Shown here piece after piece: positions 11,536-24,600 of a stretch of 64,000 nt of DNA. The notes beneath the pieces were generated by a model. It was not told where the DNA came from and ran no database searches. It saw only the letters and a list, made by a program, of their open reading frames with translations. The DNA is from Eutrigla gurnardus (taxonomy: Eukaryota; Chordata; Actinopteri; Perciformes; Triglidae): the NCBI GenBank assembly GCA_963514095.1, contig OY741281.1, positions 14,536,882 through 14,600,881 of the forward strand. The letters are read 5' to 3'. Positions within the stretch are counted from its first letter, which is position 1; each line of letters begins with the position of its first letter. Position numbers and translations under genes: made by a program.

Positions 11536-14500
11536 GATTTTATCAAACATTAGTGAATTTTAATTTTCGGGTGAAGTGAAAATTGTAGCCTTTAAAAAAA
11601 AAAAGTACTAATATTTATTTATGCAGGGAGACCTTGTGATTTATGATCCCATTTAAGATTGTTGGATTGTTTTTCACTCGAAAAATATGTCTTAAATGAG
11701 AGGCAATAGAAATAAAAGTTTGTGTTGTAAGCATATTTTGAGTATTATCAGGATCATATGGTTCATATCAGCAGTTTTGGCCATGATAACCAGGAAATCG
11801 TCTCATGCCCGCTGGTGGCCATTTAAAAAAGACAGGAATTCTCTGCAGATAAACAGTTTGGGGGATTGTGAGTTGATTTTTAGCCTCTTACTTCAGCTCT
11901 TTGCACAGCAGAAATATCCAAAGCTTGTGCTTAGCCTTCAAACTCCTGTTTGCTAATAACCCCTTGATGATCAGAGCATTATATGATGAGTGCCGCATTT
12001 TGGGCAGCAATGCATTCTCTTTGTGCTTTAAAGGGGTCCGTGTCCTGAGCTCCGTTAATATACTTGTATACAGAACGCTTTGTGTGATATTTTCACCTCT
12101 CTGTGTGCGGGGTCAAGAGAAATCTCCATCTTCTCCTTCAGCATGTAAATATATCTGGCAGCGATTAATTCATAGTCAAAGGTAAATACACGTTTCATCC
12201 CGTGCATATTAGATGTGGCTGATGGAATTGCCAAATGGCAGATTAGTGCATTGATAATGATGATAAACATGCGAGCGTCGTGGCCGCTTCACTATTCGGT
12301 TCACACGCGAGCATTAAATAACAGTTTTCCCCCTCTTCGCCCTACAGTAAATCCTCTCTCATCCATCGATTCCAGCATCCTTTAGGGGCTCTTTCTAGGA
12401 GAGACCGACAGGCTTATCTTGCAAATCCTTTAAAAGGTATTTAAAAAAAATCTTTGCCTGCATTAACTCCGTCTGATGCCTCTGCGTATCACCACAGCGT
12501 TGGCCAGGCGACGGACGAGCTGGGGTTTTATATACCTCTGGGCCGATCATTGTGATATGTGAAGTCCTGTTTTCCCAAGTTTCTTAACAGTCACACAGCG
12601 TAGTGTTTATTTTTCCCCCTCGCCGCCCTGATTTTGATTTGTACAGCTTGAAGTGGTGGAGCGTAATAGATGTGTTTGCATCCACCGAAAAACTGAGCGT
12701 TCCAATCATTCATCCGTTGCCTTTGATAGCTCAGAGCCTATTTGGCCTCGCCCAGATAAGGCCTGAGTATACATCCAGTCGGATTCAGTTGAATTGTTTG
12801 TACACACATGGTGCTTTGGCATTGGTCTGCTCGGATCGGCTTTGGCATGATGGAGAATTTCATCCCCCAGCCCCTCCCATCCCCCCCTCCCAGCCCTCAC
12901 TGGCACTTCCACAGTGGCGCTCTGGGGCCGGAGCTGTCGGTTAAGGGTGAAGGGTGCGTCGGACCCGAGGCTACGAATGTTGTCTTGCGTAAAGGACAAA
13001 GACAGAGGATGCCTCTGGGTTGAAAGAGTCCCTGAAACGCTGCCACAGATGAACCTACATAACTACCGTTCCACATTTAGACACAAGGTATGTTGTGTCA
13101 GTCCCCCACACGAGGTACGCCTCCAGTAAAAACATCCCATTTTCGGTGTTGGGTGTAGGAAAAGCCCCGCTGCACATCTGAAGAGAAGCAGACTTATCAG
13201 CTGCTCAAACAGATTTGCCTCAGTTCATCTCGCGTCTGTCTTCCATTTCTCTGAATAGTGATGGAAAACACAACAACACAAGCACAACTAGTCGTACCTC
13301 TCTGATGTAAACCAATGATAACGATGATGTGTGATAAACTGTAGCTATGACCCTCTCAAAACAGGGAGGTTTTACGTTTCTTATTGAGACATTGGACAAA
13401 TATAGGCTCAAGGATTAACTGATTCAAATTTGGAGGTCAAAGGTCAATGTGACCTCACAAAACCACACCATTTTGCCACAAATCAATAATTCATGTGCTA
13501 ATAATGCCAATTTTGCACAAATGTCTGCCAGGATAACATGAGGAAGTGGTGACATTTGGAACGGGTGGAGGAATACAATGGCAAGGAATGACATACACTC
13601 CAGTTTTGGAGAAAAAAAATCATCATTTTGGCCCAATGCAATTCAGACTTCTATTTTCCCATTGTTATAACCTCTTAATTTCCCGCTGAGTTTTCCCATA
13701 TGGTCCATTAAAACAGATATAATGTATATTTTAATGATAATGAAATCAAATGAGAATTGGACAGTGTGGAATGTGTTGCTACAGAGAAACCTACAGAGAA
13801 TTATTTAGCTCTCCGCAGCTTTATGGAGCTTTATAGTGTCATTGTTGTCATTTTCAACGCTGTTAAGCAGCTGCTCAAAGGAAGATAACCCACTGTACAC
13901 ACCAAAGTTCAACAACGGATCATGTTTTGCTGTTTGGCTTCAGGTATATGGTTGAAACGTACGTAAATATATATAAATATATATATATATATTTTTTTTT
14001 TTGACTGATCATATGTATATATGTATAAGGAGTATAAATGGCTGAACAGGTAAGCACAGGAAATGACGTAATCTAATACCTCCAACTCATAGTGTAAAAC
14101 TGCCCATTACAGGTGTAAATCCAAAAGTACTCATTCAAATGCAGATACATTTATATATCAATTCATACAGTTTTGAGACAAAAGGCTTGAAAGAGAAACA
14201 AATGACTACAAAGCCATGTACAGGATTTCATTAATATTGGAACATTTAAATACCGTTTAATTACCCTAAACCAGGTTACACTTTGAACCTGCCGCCATTA
14301 CAGACCATCCAGATTTAGCCTGCAGCGGGAGGATTGCTACGGGGTTTTGAACTGCTGCATGCATCCTCTATGTGTGCAACACTGAGTTAAACAGCTCATT
14401 GACTTCAAATTAGGGTTAGTGCTTTCCAAAATACACATCATTTCCTAAATGTCCAGAAACAATAATAGAAATCAAACTAATCAGCTGCTGTAGCGTTTGC

Positions 14501-14828
14501 AGTTGGTTCCCTCTCTACGACGCCGACCTGCCTCCGAGCTGAGATCCAACTCGCAGCAGTAAACTCGGCGTGGCCCGTCGGTTTGCAGCAGAAAGGCAGA
14601 GTGGCGACCGGCTTTAATGATAATAGCTCTGACGATAGCAATGATAATCCTCCTGCTATTCCTGCTGACTGCAGAGACCCACGCTTTGTTCTCCGCTCCC
14701 CCTATTAGCGTGATGGAGCTTCATTTTAATTTGAATGGACCATCAGTTGGATAAGGAGAGAAGTGCTCACCGGCGTACGTGCGCAGACTTGTGTGGCGGG
14801 AAAAAATCGAGCGTGGAGAGAAAGCCGT

Positions 14829-14830
<2 letters not shown>
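11536..14830. other. Non-coding stretch, no gene seen
   Basis: No gene or transposon was recognised. An (AT)n tract followed by T11 lies at about 13964-14002. The part from about 12000 to 12330 is non-repetitive and rich in homeodomain-like ATTA/TAAT motifs (GCGATTAATTCATAG, GATTAGTGCATTGATAATGA), so it is a candidate conserved regulatory element; that is inference only. Confidence 0.5.

Positions 14831-14862
<32 letters not shown>
14831..14862. repeat. (AC)16 microsatellite
   Basis: Uninterrupted AC run of 32 bases. Confidence 0.97.
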
Positions 14863-14864
<2 letters not shown>

Positions 14865-15190
14865 TCTGTGCTCTCAAACAAAGACACAACAAAAGGGAAG
14901 CAGCCGCAGGTCAATGCGGTGACCTCTCCGGGATGCAGGTGCTATTATCTTCCTGGCACCTGTTCCAGGGGACTTTCAGTCAGCCACAGCCGAGGTTTAA
15001 AGATGGCAGACGAAGATGACTTCAAAGCAGCCATCGGGGACAGGGAGCCTTGCTGCTCTTTAGGTGCCATTTGTTTCAGGAGCTTTGAGAAGCAGAAACA
15101 TTACATTTATTGGACTTTAAACAAACCCGATTGGATAAATTGTTAAATTAGGATGTCTGCTGTAGGGGCTTAACTTTGAGATTAATTTGA

Positions 15191-15192
<2 letters not shown>

Positions 15193-15234
<42 letters not shown>

Positions 15235-15253
15235 TTGTGTGTGTGTGTGTGTG
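15193..15253. repeat. Compound (GT)n microsatellite
   Basis: About 41 bases of GT, an interrupting GATT, then about 18 more bases of GT. Confidence 0.96.
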
Positions 15254-15630
15254 GGTGTATCAACTGCAGGAACAGGCTACCTGGTGGATCTAGTATGTAA
15301 TGTAAAGCGGATACAGATTCTACTAGTTCCCTGTGGCACAGGTGGAGTTTGTACTGTCCTGGTCTGGTGTTGAACAGGCAGGCTGTATAAACAGGGCTCA
15401 GCCCTGGCTCTCTCTATGTGGGTAGTTTGTCATAGCTGTGACTTCAGGGCTATCTAAATAGCAGCAAGCGGGTGCGTTCATCATCACATCCATCCTCACC
15501 AGGGTGAGAGATGGATCCCCGACTGGTCCAGCAGGTCATGAGTTATCACCCAGCAGGGGCTGCTGGTTCATGCAAAGGTCAAAGTGCCATTTGTCTTCAG
15601 GCAAGTATGCTTGTCTGTTAAGGCCCTCTG

Positions 15631-15633
<3 letters not shown>

Positions 15634-15696
<63 letters not shown>
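15634..15696. repeat. (CA)31 microsatellite
   Basis: Uninterrupted CA run of 63 bases, among the longest in the window and therefore likely polymorphic. It lies about 380 bases from the GT tract at 15193-15253 in opposite dinucleotide orientation. Confidence 0.97.
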
Positions 15697-15698
<2 letters not shown>

Positions 15699-15920
15699 AT
15701 AGCCACTTACCTGAGGACTCACATTCCTGCATGCATTTATTATTTTTACATTATTTCATATTGTCATGATTTAAGGGGTAATTGAGGTAATTGCAACACG
15801 TAACTCCAGTTTAAAAAATGTTTACCGTTCTATCCAGATTAAACATATGAGAAAAATTATGACTAGTCATATTTAGAGTTTGAGATATTGAGAGATATGC
15901 CCAGTTATTGCTGAGAGCGA

Positions 15921-16200
15921 CAAGAGAAGATTGATACCACTCTCTCTGTCCAGAAAATATACAGGTAACACCAGCAGCCAGCTCAGTATAAGTAGTAGAA
16001 AAAGGAAACAGATGACACTTTATCCCTAATAAAGCTGTAACTTGATTTTTTTGTTTTGTATATATTAAAATCTGTGTTTATTAGTGAGCTTTAGATGCTG
16101 GTATGTGGATTGTGTTACTTTTGGACAGTTTCCCCCCACATTCAAGCCTTCTTGCTAGGCTAAGCTAACTGGCGTATGTGAGAGTGGTACTGATCAAGTT
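15921..16200. mobile_element. Degraded palindromic MITE-like teleost repeat
   Basis: Two inward-facing arms are visible: AGATTGATACCACTCTC near 15928-15944, and its inverted counterpart GAGAGTGGTACTGATCAAG at 16180-16198. Inside them lie AGCAGCCAGCTCAGTATAA on the left and GGCTAAGCTAACTGG on the right, again roughly inverted. This arrangement and wording match a long palindromic teleost MITE that I recognise from its 'gataccactctc' and 'gctaagctaactgg' core. The outer ends are eroded, so exact borders and a target duplication cannot be given. Confidence 0.55.
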
Positions 16201-18644
16201 TATTCCCCCAAATTTTGAATTTATTTTAATTTTTGTTTTAATTAACTCGATACCAACAAGTATATAAATCAGTTCAACAGTGGTTGTGTGAAGGTTCCTT
16301 AAACCTCCTCCTATTGGGTTTAATCACTTATTGATGCAGATGATGTCACGGTGTTATGAAATGAACAATCCTGTACCAGCAAATTAAATATACAAGTCAT
16401 ATTAGCCATACGTGGTTGATATAAAACCCTTCACTTATAAACGCACTCATAAAGGTCAGCGGCCTGCACTTTTCACCATCAAGAGGCTGTTCACTCACAA
16501 CAATCAACAGTCTCATTACAAACTGAACATCACACTGTCAGGGAGCTGCATTGTGTTTTTACTAAGTGCTTTGCAATAATAACCTCAATGACGGCACGAA
16601 GGAGCAAAACATCAACACGTGAACAGATTAGCTGTTAGCATCACCCACAGACCTCCAGGCTGCGAGTCGGAGCAGCGTTATGTAATGAGTCAGAGGGCAT
16701 ATGGATCGGCTCTTTGTTAAACCTCCAGAATGCATAATCATTAGTGTGGCTACGGTAAAGAGCCAGCCAACCCTGAGTGGCGCACAGATTCATTGTCTTT
16801 CATTTCCACTCATTAGACTCCTTTAATGAAGACTGGTTTGCTCCTAGCAAGAATGTACCTTTGTAACAGGAGACACTTAACTCAGCCACGAACATCACCT
16901 GCTCAGATGAGATAAAATAACATGAAACTTTAATGATCCCTGAGGGGAAATCACCAGTGTTGCAGCTGCAGAATGTAATAAAGGATATACTGAAGAAAAA
17001 TAGGATTATTGTATGTATAGAGTGGGGGGATTAAAGGAGACCAACCAACATTAAACATGTTAAATAGGCTTATAACAATACAATTACAAAACACACTTAA
17101 TCATTGCATTATCATGCTTGGTAAACAAAACAATACCCTGAAGCTGTAAAAAAAACACCAAAAGAAATGTGCTCTTTCTACTCTGATCAAATTTGGGGGG
17201 GAAATAAACAGAAAACATTAAACAGAAGTGAATTAAGTTACATAAAAAATGATTACGTATTATTAGCTCCATATAAACAAAATATTACATTGATTATAAC
17301 ACACTATTGTTAAACAACTAAAACTACTTAATACTTTCTTTTAAACATCTACAACTTCTTTTAATATGGGAATAAATTAATGTTTACTATATACTTTTAT
17401 CCACAACCAACTGCTTATACACCAGTTATGAACACTTCTTAGGTGTTATAATTGTTTACAAATATAATAATAAACACGCAAATGTTGTCACATCTGTTTA
17501 CAGCTATAAACCGTCCTTTATATTCTGCTTATAAATGCAAAAAATGTCAAATAGAACATTTTCACAGCATTAATACCACACAGATGACACATCGTGCATC
17601 CGCCAGCATACATGTGCTCTATGAGAAATCACGGTGGCCGGGTTTTAAGTTATAGTGCGTGGCTGTAGTTCCAGGAACTAAACTGGAATAATCCGACTTT
17701 TCTCCCGGCTCCTCATTAAAACATGCTCCAGCCTCGAGACCCAAGTCCTCCACACACCTGATTGTCGTCGGCCAGCTCCCTTGCCAAGATGGTTATCTGA
17801 TCCTTATTGGCTGTGCACTCGGCCAAACTGCAGCGATTGCCCATTATCGCGCTCTAAGCAGGTGCTGAGACGCATCGCTCCTTGATCACAATGCAGATTC
17901 GTGTGGAGCAATCCATTTTTCAATTTGGTCTCCTGCCTGAGATAAATTAACAGATGTCGATTGATTTTCCTTCCTGTGCAACTGTGAGCCTTGTTTACAC
18001 CTGACAGCCGGGGCGTTACACCTGAGTGGCTGTTTGAGATGTACGCACGTTATAATTAGCGTTTTTTTTTATTTTTTATTTTTAATTGGACTGACAATTG
18101 GCAGGAGGCTGGCTAGGCATTTCCTTTGACATGTTTTACTTTTCCTACCTCTTTGTTAAGCTAATCGACAGGTCGCTTTGTGATAGATGAGGTGTTGCCG
18201 TGAGATGGAAGCCCGTGTCAGAATCACACATGTGCACACACACACTCCTAAATGATCCCCCGCTGCTTTATTATCAATTATATAACATCCGAATAAGGGA
18301 CTTTTTCTTTGCACTGTATGCCTTAATCACGCGAACAACAGCACAAAGACTTCGTTGTCACTCATCATCCCCTGGAGCCTCGAACGCGACTTGACGCGAT
18401 CGCAGGGCGCCCCAGTGCTTTCACAGCCATCTATGTTCACCAGCTGGTTATTATTGCTAAAAATACACTTATAAAACTGGTGTAGCCTGGCACCATCGCA
18501 CCCTAATGACGGGAGCCAAGTGGTGCGCGGCAGATATGCCCTCACATGCGTGCTGTCACAAGCCATTTAATTGAACTTGAGAAAATGGGAACCAGCATTG
18601 TTTTGCTCTCAGCCTCCCCCCTCCCCTCCCCCTCCACCTCCCCC
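16201..18644. other. Non-coding stretch, partly candidate regulatory sequence
   Basis: AT-rich from about 17040 to 17560 with no gene. From about 17740 to 18200 the sequence is non-repetitive with GATTGCCCATTATC, GATTGATTTTCC and ATAATTAGC motifs, which gives it the look of a conserved non-coding element. No open frame above about 80 codons has a recognisable domain. Confidence 0.45.
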
Positions 18645-18653
18645 CACACACAC

Positions 18654-18695
<42 letters not shown>
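18610..18695. repeat. Polypyrimidine tract joined to (CA)n microsatellite
   Basis: C/T-rich sequence (CCTCCCC-type, about 18610-18645) runs straight into about 50 bases of CA with one GCA interruption. On the other strand it is G-rich followed by (GT)n. Confidence 0.93.
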
Positions 18696-18698
<3 letters not shown>

Positions 18699-21600
18699 TC
18701 CCCCTGCAAGTCGTTATGAACTGATATGCTGTTTTTATTGCCATCATCTCAGTGATCATGGTAGTTTTCACATAGTGATGATCTGATGTTATCTCCCCAA
18801 TGTTCCCTGTTCAGGCGGTATTCACTGTTATGTGGGGAAGGAAAACACTGGCGTATTATTCAACGCTCATGGAAGGTTAACAGCTGTGTTGATGTGAGCA
18901 ACTGTCAGGCGAGCGTAAAGTACCGCTGTTGAATTGACGCCACGCCACACAAAAGTGACTGGAGGTTATAGGTGATGTGGACCATTATTGTTTGTTTATT
19001 TCTCACCGGCCTTTGAATATTAATCTTGTGGACAATTGGTTTCTGATCCTTTGACCCGAGGTAACCAGTTGTATTTTAAGTATTAGCAGCAATAAGTAAT
19101 GGTACTTTACCGAACATTTACTGCGCACAGAGCCGCTAGCATGGCTGTTAAATCAGGTGTAGTGAATGATTTCTAGTACTGAATCTGCACTTGATATATG
19201 GAGAAAGTTTGGGTCATTTTTGGCCATATGTTGCTGTCCTTTTACCACTTTCCCCATGAACACTGTCTCTTTCACTGCCAGAAACATGAATTTAATATAT
19301 AAATAAAAAGAAAAGCAAAAAAATATAAATTATCCTCCCAGTATCTCATTGCTTGCAGTTATAATTTATCAGAATGCATCGTAATTATTGTGATGACATT
19401 TGCTTGACGTGCTCAGTATCTCACCTTTTAAGCAAGTTCTATGCAGGAAGAGCAAACTTTAGGTTTTGTCAAAGCTGCTGGACAACGCTGCAACCTGCTT
19501 CAATGTCTCCCGTTCCACCTCCTCCACAGGGAGGTCAGAGGTCAGCGCCAGCCCCCGAACAACAGCCCCAGACCTGGTAGAGTTTCAGTGTCTTGTTCAA
19601 GGACGCTTGCCAACACAGAGGGGAGCTTGGACTCTCTCGCAGACAAGCCCACAAATGTCCCATAAAGCCGAGCCATTGTCTTGATAATCCCACCTGCCTT
19701 TCAAGAGTTCAGCCATCCGTGTCTGTGAGCATGTAGCCTGCACCGGCGCTGGGTAGCTGGGTGTGCTGCCTCCGTGTCCAGGGCTCCTGCAAAGCAGCAC
19801 AGAAAGAGTCCAAAAGGGTCCACTGGGAGGGAGGAGGAAAGTGGAGCAGTGCTGGGTCGCCCATGGCGATGACGTGTGGGGGCGGGGGTAGGGGGACCCG
19901 ATGATAGATGGAAAATGAGTGTGATTCCCAGGGAACTGTGTGTGTCCCTGTTCATGTGTCGAAGACAGCGAGACAGAAGAGAGGCAGCAAGCTCATGGCA
20001 GTGTGTCTACCTCTGATGCTCGGGACAGCTGCCAGGGCCCGTGTCCCCTAACTCAGAGGTCAGGCGGCAGGTATCGCACCTGGTGGACGCAGCAAACTCA
20101 TGACAAGGATCCAGCCCAGGTGTGAGGGAGAGGGATGGAGGGAGGGTGAAGGGGGGGTTGGAGGGTGGATGATGGAGAAGGGGATGAGAAGAGAGGTTAA
20201 GCACCGAGGTGACGAGCTCTCCCGGTTTAGAGACGGACAGTTTGATGGATGAAGAGGAGGGCTGGAGGAACTGAATGGAAGGGGAATGATTGAGCTGATA
20301 CAGGAAGAGGCCAACAGATTTTCTTTTTGTTGTGTTATTTTTTTTCGAGCACCTCAGATGTGGCTTTCCTTTCGGCGTCCATGCCGACAGCAGTCACAAC
20401 AGAGAAGGAGAGCGTCCGCAGACTGTGTACTTCTCAAGGTCCATTGAGTGCAATTACACAGAACAACAGAGACAGCATGGTGCTAGTTGACTGTGCTAAA
20501 CACTGCTCCTCTCTGACACAAGAGGAGGCAGAGTGGCTGCGCCGGATCAAGATGCGAAGCCTCTACCGGCTCCTTTGTTCTTCCCCCTGTTGTCTCTACA
20601 GTCGGCGCCGTGGCCAAGAAACGAGGAGGGTGGCGGCATTATGTTTGGCTGATTTGAGGCCAATTGCTGGTTTCGCCAGAGCGTCGGATGAGTGAGGAGG
20701 AGGGGATGTCAAAGACACGCGAGTGTCAGTGATTATTAGAGGGTTGGGAGGGCGATGGAGGCAGACGACTGAGGCTTCTGCTTGCTGGGACTCAGCTTGA
20801 ACATGACAGACACAATCTCCCCCCCACATGCGCTCTGCCCGGCTGGTGGCTGGGCTTCAGGGTGGGTCTTTGGCGATGCCTGTGGTCCCCTTGTGGAAGA
20901 CTGCTGCGGCTGCTGTTGTGACAGCGTGTCAGAATTAACACTCCGCCACAGCTGTAACTGACGAACATGGGGGCAACAATACACTGAGCTCAGTACAGTT
21001 TTGCTGGTGGCGTGCTTCTGTTATCTCTTGTATTTCTGTGTGATGCAGCTTGTTGTGTCATATTATTTTTAAATTAACATAATTAAAGACACACAGGCCA
21101 GTCACATTAACTCATTTTGTCGGAGGATATATTTTATGCTACAAATATAATGATAATGTAACACCATAAAAATGAAAATAAAAGTATATCCTTTATTTTT
21201 TTAAGATGTTCAGACATTGGAATTAATACAAATAATATATATCCCAAATAAAGAAATATGCACAAAGTAAAACACAAAAAAAACATAAATAAAATGGGTT
21301 TACAGGCTCTGAAATGTGCAACAGAAGACGAATAATGGTTGAGAAAATCCTGATTATTCTGGCATCATGCTGGTTAAAATGTGTCTGACATTCACATGTA
21401 AACACAAGTCGATGTTTTAATTATTATGATAGGCATGGGTGACACACTATTGACTAAATGTTACATGTCAATAACGTTAAATTTATGGAGATATAAGTCT
21501 GCAGAAATCTGTTTCAGGCACTCTCTCCGTTTGAGGGACAGCCTTCACACCAGCCCAAACCAACCAAATGAGGAAATTTACCAGTTTGTTAGAAACGAAC

Positions 21601-24600
21601 CAGGTGTCCTGATTTTAGGATCACCCTCCTTCGGAGGACGACTTTGCGGTCTACATCGGCCACGTCCTTTTGAAGACCACGGTCTCCGAACCAAGAGGTT
21701 CTGGTCTACCTACATTGATACCTTTCAATGCGGTGACTTCGTCAGATCACTTGCCTTGACAACCTGACATGTTGGACTCTAACCCATCTTCTACCAGCTG
21801 GCACGAAAAGGTATGTAGGAATGTCAACAACGGAGGCAACCATCTCGGAGCATGTTGTAAACATTGTCAATTTAGGCAAGGGAAGACAAACTATACCGGT
21901 TAAAGGACAAATTATCTTGCCAGATGTTGATATTCATTCGTAACACCCCACGTCTGTTGAAGTGGGTAATTATCAGAGTGATATTCTGTAGTGTGATCCT
22001 GGCAACATGCCATATATAATACTTAATCCCTGCTCCAAGGATGTTGTTCATTGGTTGATCCCCCTCCCTCTAAGCATCAATAAGGAATCACTGTCTTCAT
22101 TATCATTTAGAGCAGCATACAGTCGTAGTGAACTGCCTTGGCCTTCTCCAGCTACCTAAGTAAGCTGTTGTATCAGTAAACACTTTGCCGTTAGTGTCGG
22201 GCGTGTGCTCCACTTCCTAAAGAGAGGGTATGTCTAACATAACACCACAAAGTGCTGTCTGCAGCATATGCCGTATTTTTAATTCAACACGGGCGTTTTG
22301 GAAGGCTTGTAGCATGCCATACGATAGCAGCTTGAAGTGGCGTTCCCCCGACACTGACAGAGAAATCAAACGTAAAATGGAGCACCGGAGCAAGCGAGCA
22401 GCGATACAGAACAGATGTTTCGCAGAAATGTTGACTTTTTGTTTGGCCCTTATCTTTTGACGCTGCCATCCTCCGGTAAAGTGAGTGACGGAGGAGGTGA
22501 GAATAGAAGGGGGGAGGAGATGAGCGAAAGGAGGAAAGAGTGGAGTCGTTGGTGTAACTAAGTTGAAGAAGTGTTGGCAGGCAGGGGGGCTCGATGGCTG
22601 GAAAGTGGGACAGCCACACAGCTGTGTTTTGGTGTCGAGGGATCCCCCCCCCCGAGATTGGTGACACTTTATTTCATTGTCAGGGAGAATAAAGGGAGGG
22701 AAACGCCAGAGACGTTGCAGCGTACAGAGAGAGAGAGAAGAAGGATCGGCAAAAATGAAAGGAAAAAAGAACGGCAGACCCTGGAGCAGCTGCTTGTGTG
22801 TTACCTGATGGTGGGAAGAAGAAAAGGCAGTCGGGGGAGGAGGGGGGGCAGGTAAACGGATGTGCTTCACTCTTCACACTGATGCCTGGTTCAATCGCAG
22901 GGTCACTTGGCGAGTGCTCCCTGTCATTTAGACCAGGAGAGGGGAAAACAACGTTTCCCATGATTCAGCTGCCACCGTGTGCAAGGCACTGCTGACACCT
23001 TTAAGATCAGCTTGACAGTTTTGCTTCCCACCCGACAATAAATAGCCCTTTTGAGTTATATAACATTTGCTGTGATCTGGAAGAATTTACGATCGGCCAT
23101 TATTTCGTCCTTGCAGGGTGATAAATTCCCGTGGCTGCAGTCACTGTGGGGTCAGCTTCCCTTCCGTGTTAGCTTTTTCATGTTTATTTTGCTATCTGTC
23201 AAGGTGAAGTGTCTGAGTAATGCCCCCCGAAGTCAGATGGTGAGGATAGCAGAGGAGAGTGCGACAATTCAGGTCATCGCCTCCACAAAATGAAGTCTCC
23301 TTGCGAGCCGATGGAGGATCTCACCTTTCGCTGCGTTTGTCGAATCGTGTTCTTCAGTCGGGAGAGAAAACACCCGTTTCAGATCGACGTCTTATCACTC
23401 AAACGGACACTAAAAGTAGCAGATAGAGGCAGTAAATGCTGTGCCATTGTGGCCGTGATTGCTGGCCACGGCGTTTGCGGGGGATAGTCGCCGGGCCTCC
23501 AAGAGACTCGGACAAAGTGAATGATGGCAGGCCTGATTCACACCACCAGCCTCTCTGTGGGCAGATATATGGGACAGCTGAGGTGAAGACAGATAAACTA
23601 GACCCAAGAGGGAGGGAGAAAGCCCCTTTAGACTCATCCATGGACGTTTCATCTTAAATCATCACCCTCGTTTAGAGCAGGCAGTGCTGCTGTAGTTCTT
23701 CAAAGATAAAAAAGTCCTTCTGTTACGGAATAAAAGGGAAAATTAGGCAGAAATAGCAAAACAACAACAGATGAATATGTAATAAAAAAAAAGAGAAAAG
23801 CCCATCCCATCTTTTTTCCCTTTGGTTTCTTGCACACTGCTGGTAAACAGTGCGTGAACAAGCGGGCTGCAATTTTGAACGCAGCTTTATTTTCCTCCAT
23901 TTATTTAAGTCCAAAATGGGTCCTGATGGAGTCATCAGCCCCCACTCGCCGCCTAATGGTTTAATTATGTCCATCTGGAGGAGGCTGGGAATGGGAAGCT
24001 CGCCTTACTCTCCAGTCATTCCTCTGGTAATTTGTCTTCCCCTGCGCCCACTGACTGACGCACCGATGCCGCCGAGAAGCGGCGAAGCATTCTGCCGATG
24101 GATCAGCCTCCCGCCCAAAACGCCCACCCTTCCTCACTTCCTCTACCTCGGTGGCGCACAGTGAGAAGCCACAAACTGCGTTGTGCCACGTAATCCCGGC
24201 CTTCCCCGCAAAACCAGGCCGGGTTTCCTTAAAGCAAGTTAGCACTCTGGTGATCTCCTTATGTGAATAGAGATAAAATCCTCTTTGATTTAGCCACGGA
24301 GATTCTTGATTTAAGGCTTAAATGGGATTATTGCTATCTATTGCATAATAAAGTAATAATCGCCAACATTTCCATATAAATGAATGGAGCTTTTTGCTTC
24401 TCTCTATAGCCAGCTAAAGCAACACGACATGGAATCATAAAATGCAACTTTAGTCCCATTTGCTACACGAAACAATTTTTTCAGGCCGACTGCAAATGGC
24501 AACAATATAAACAATTCTCTGAGCAGATACCATGGCCGGCATCATAACATAAACAATTTGACATTGGGGAAACATTTTCCATCGACTTTAAATTTGCTTT

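Noticed and set aside
22217..22870. Open frame of 217 codons on the minus strand
   Set aside because: It covers purine-rich DNA (read as Pro/Ser/Phe-rich protein), has no domain or splice context, and competing frames on both strands are similarly open; composition explains it.
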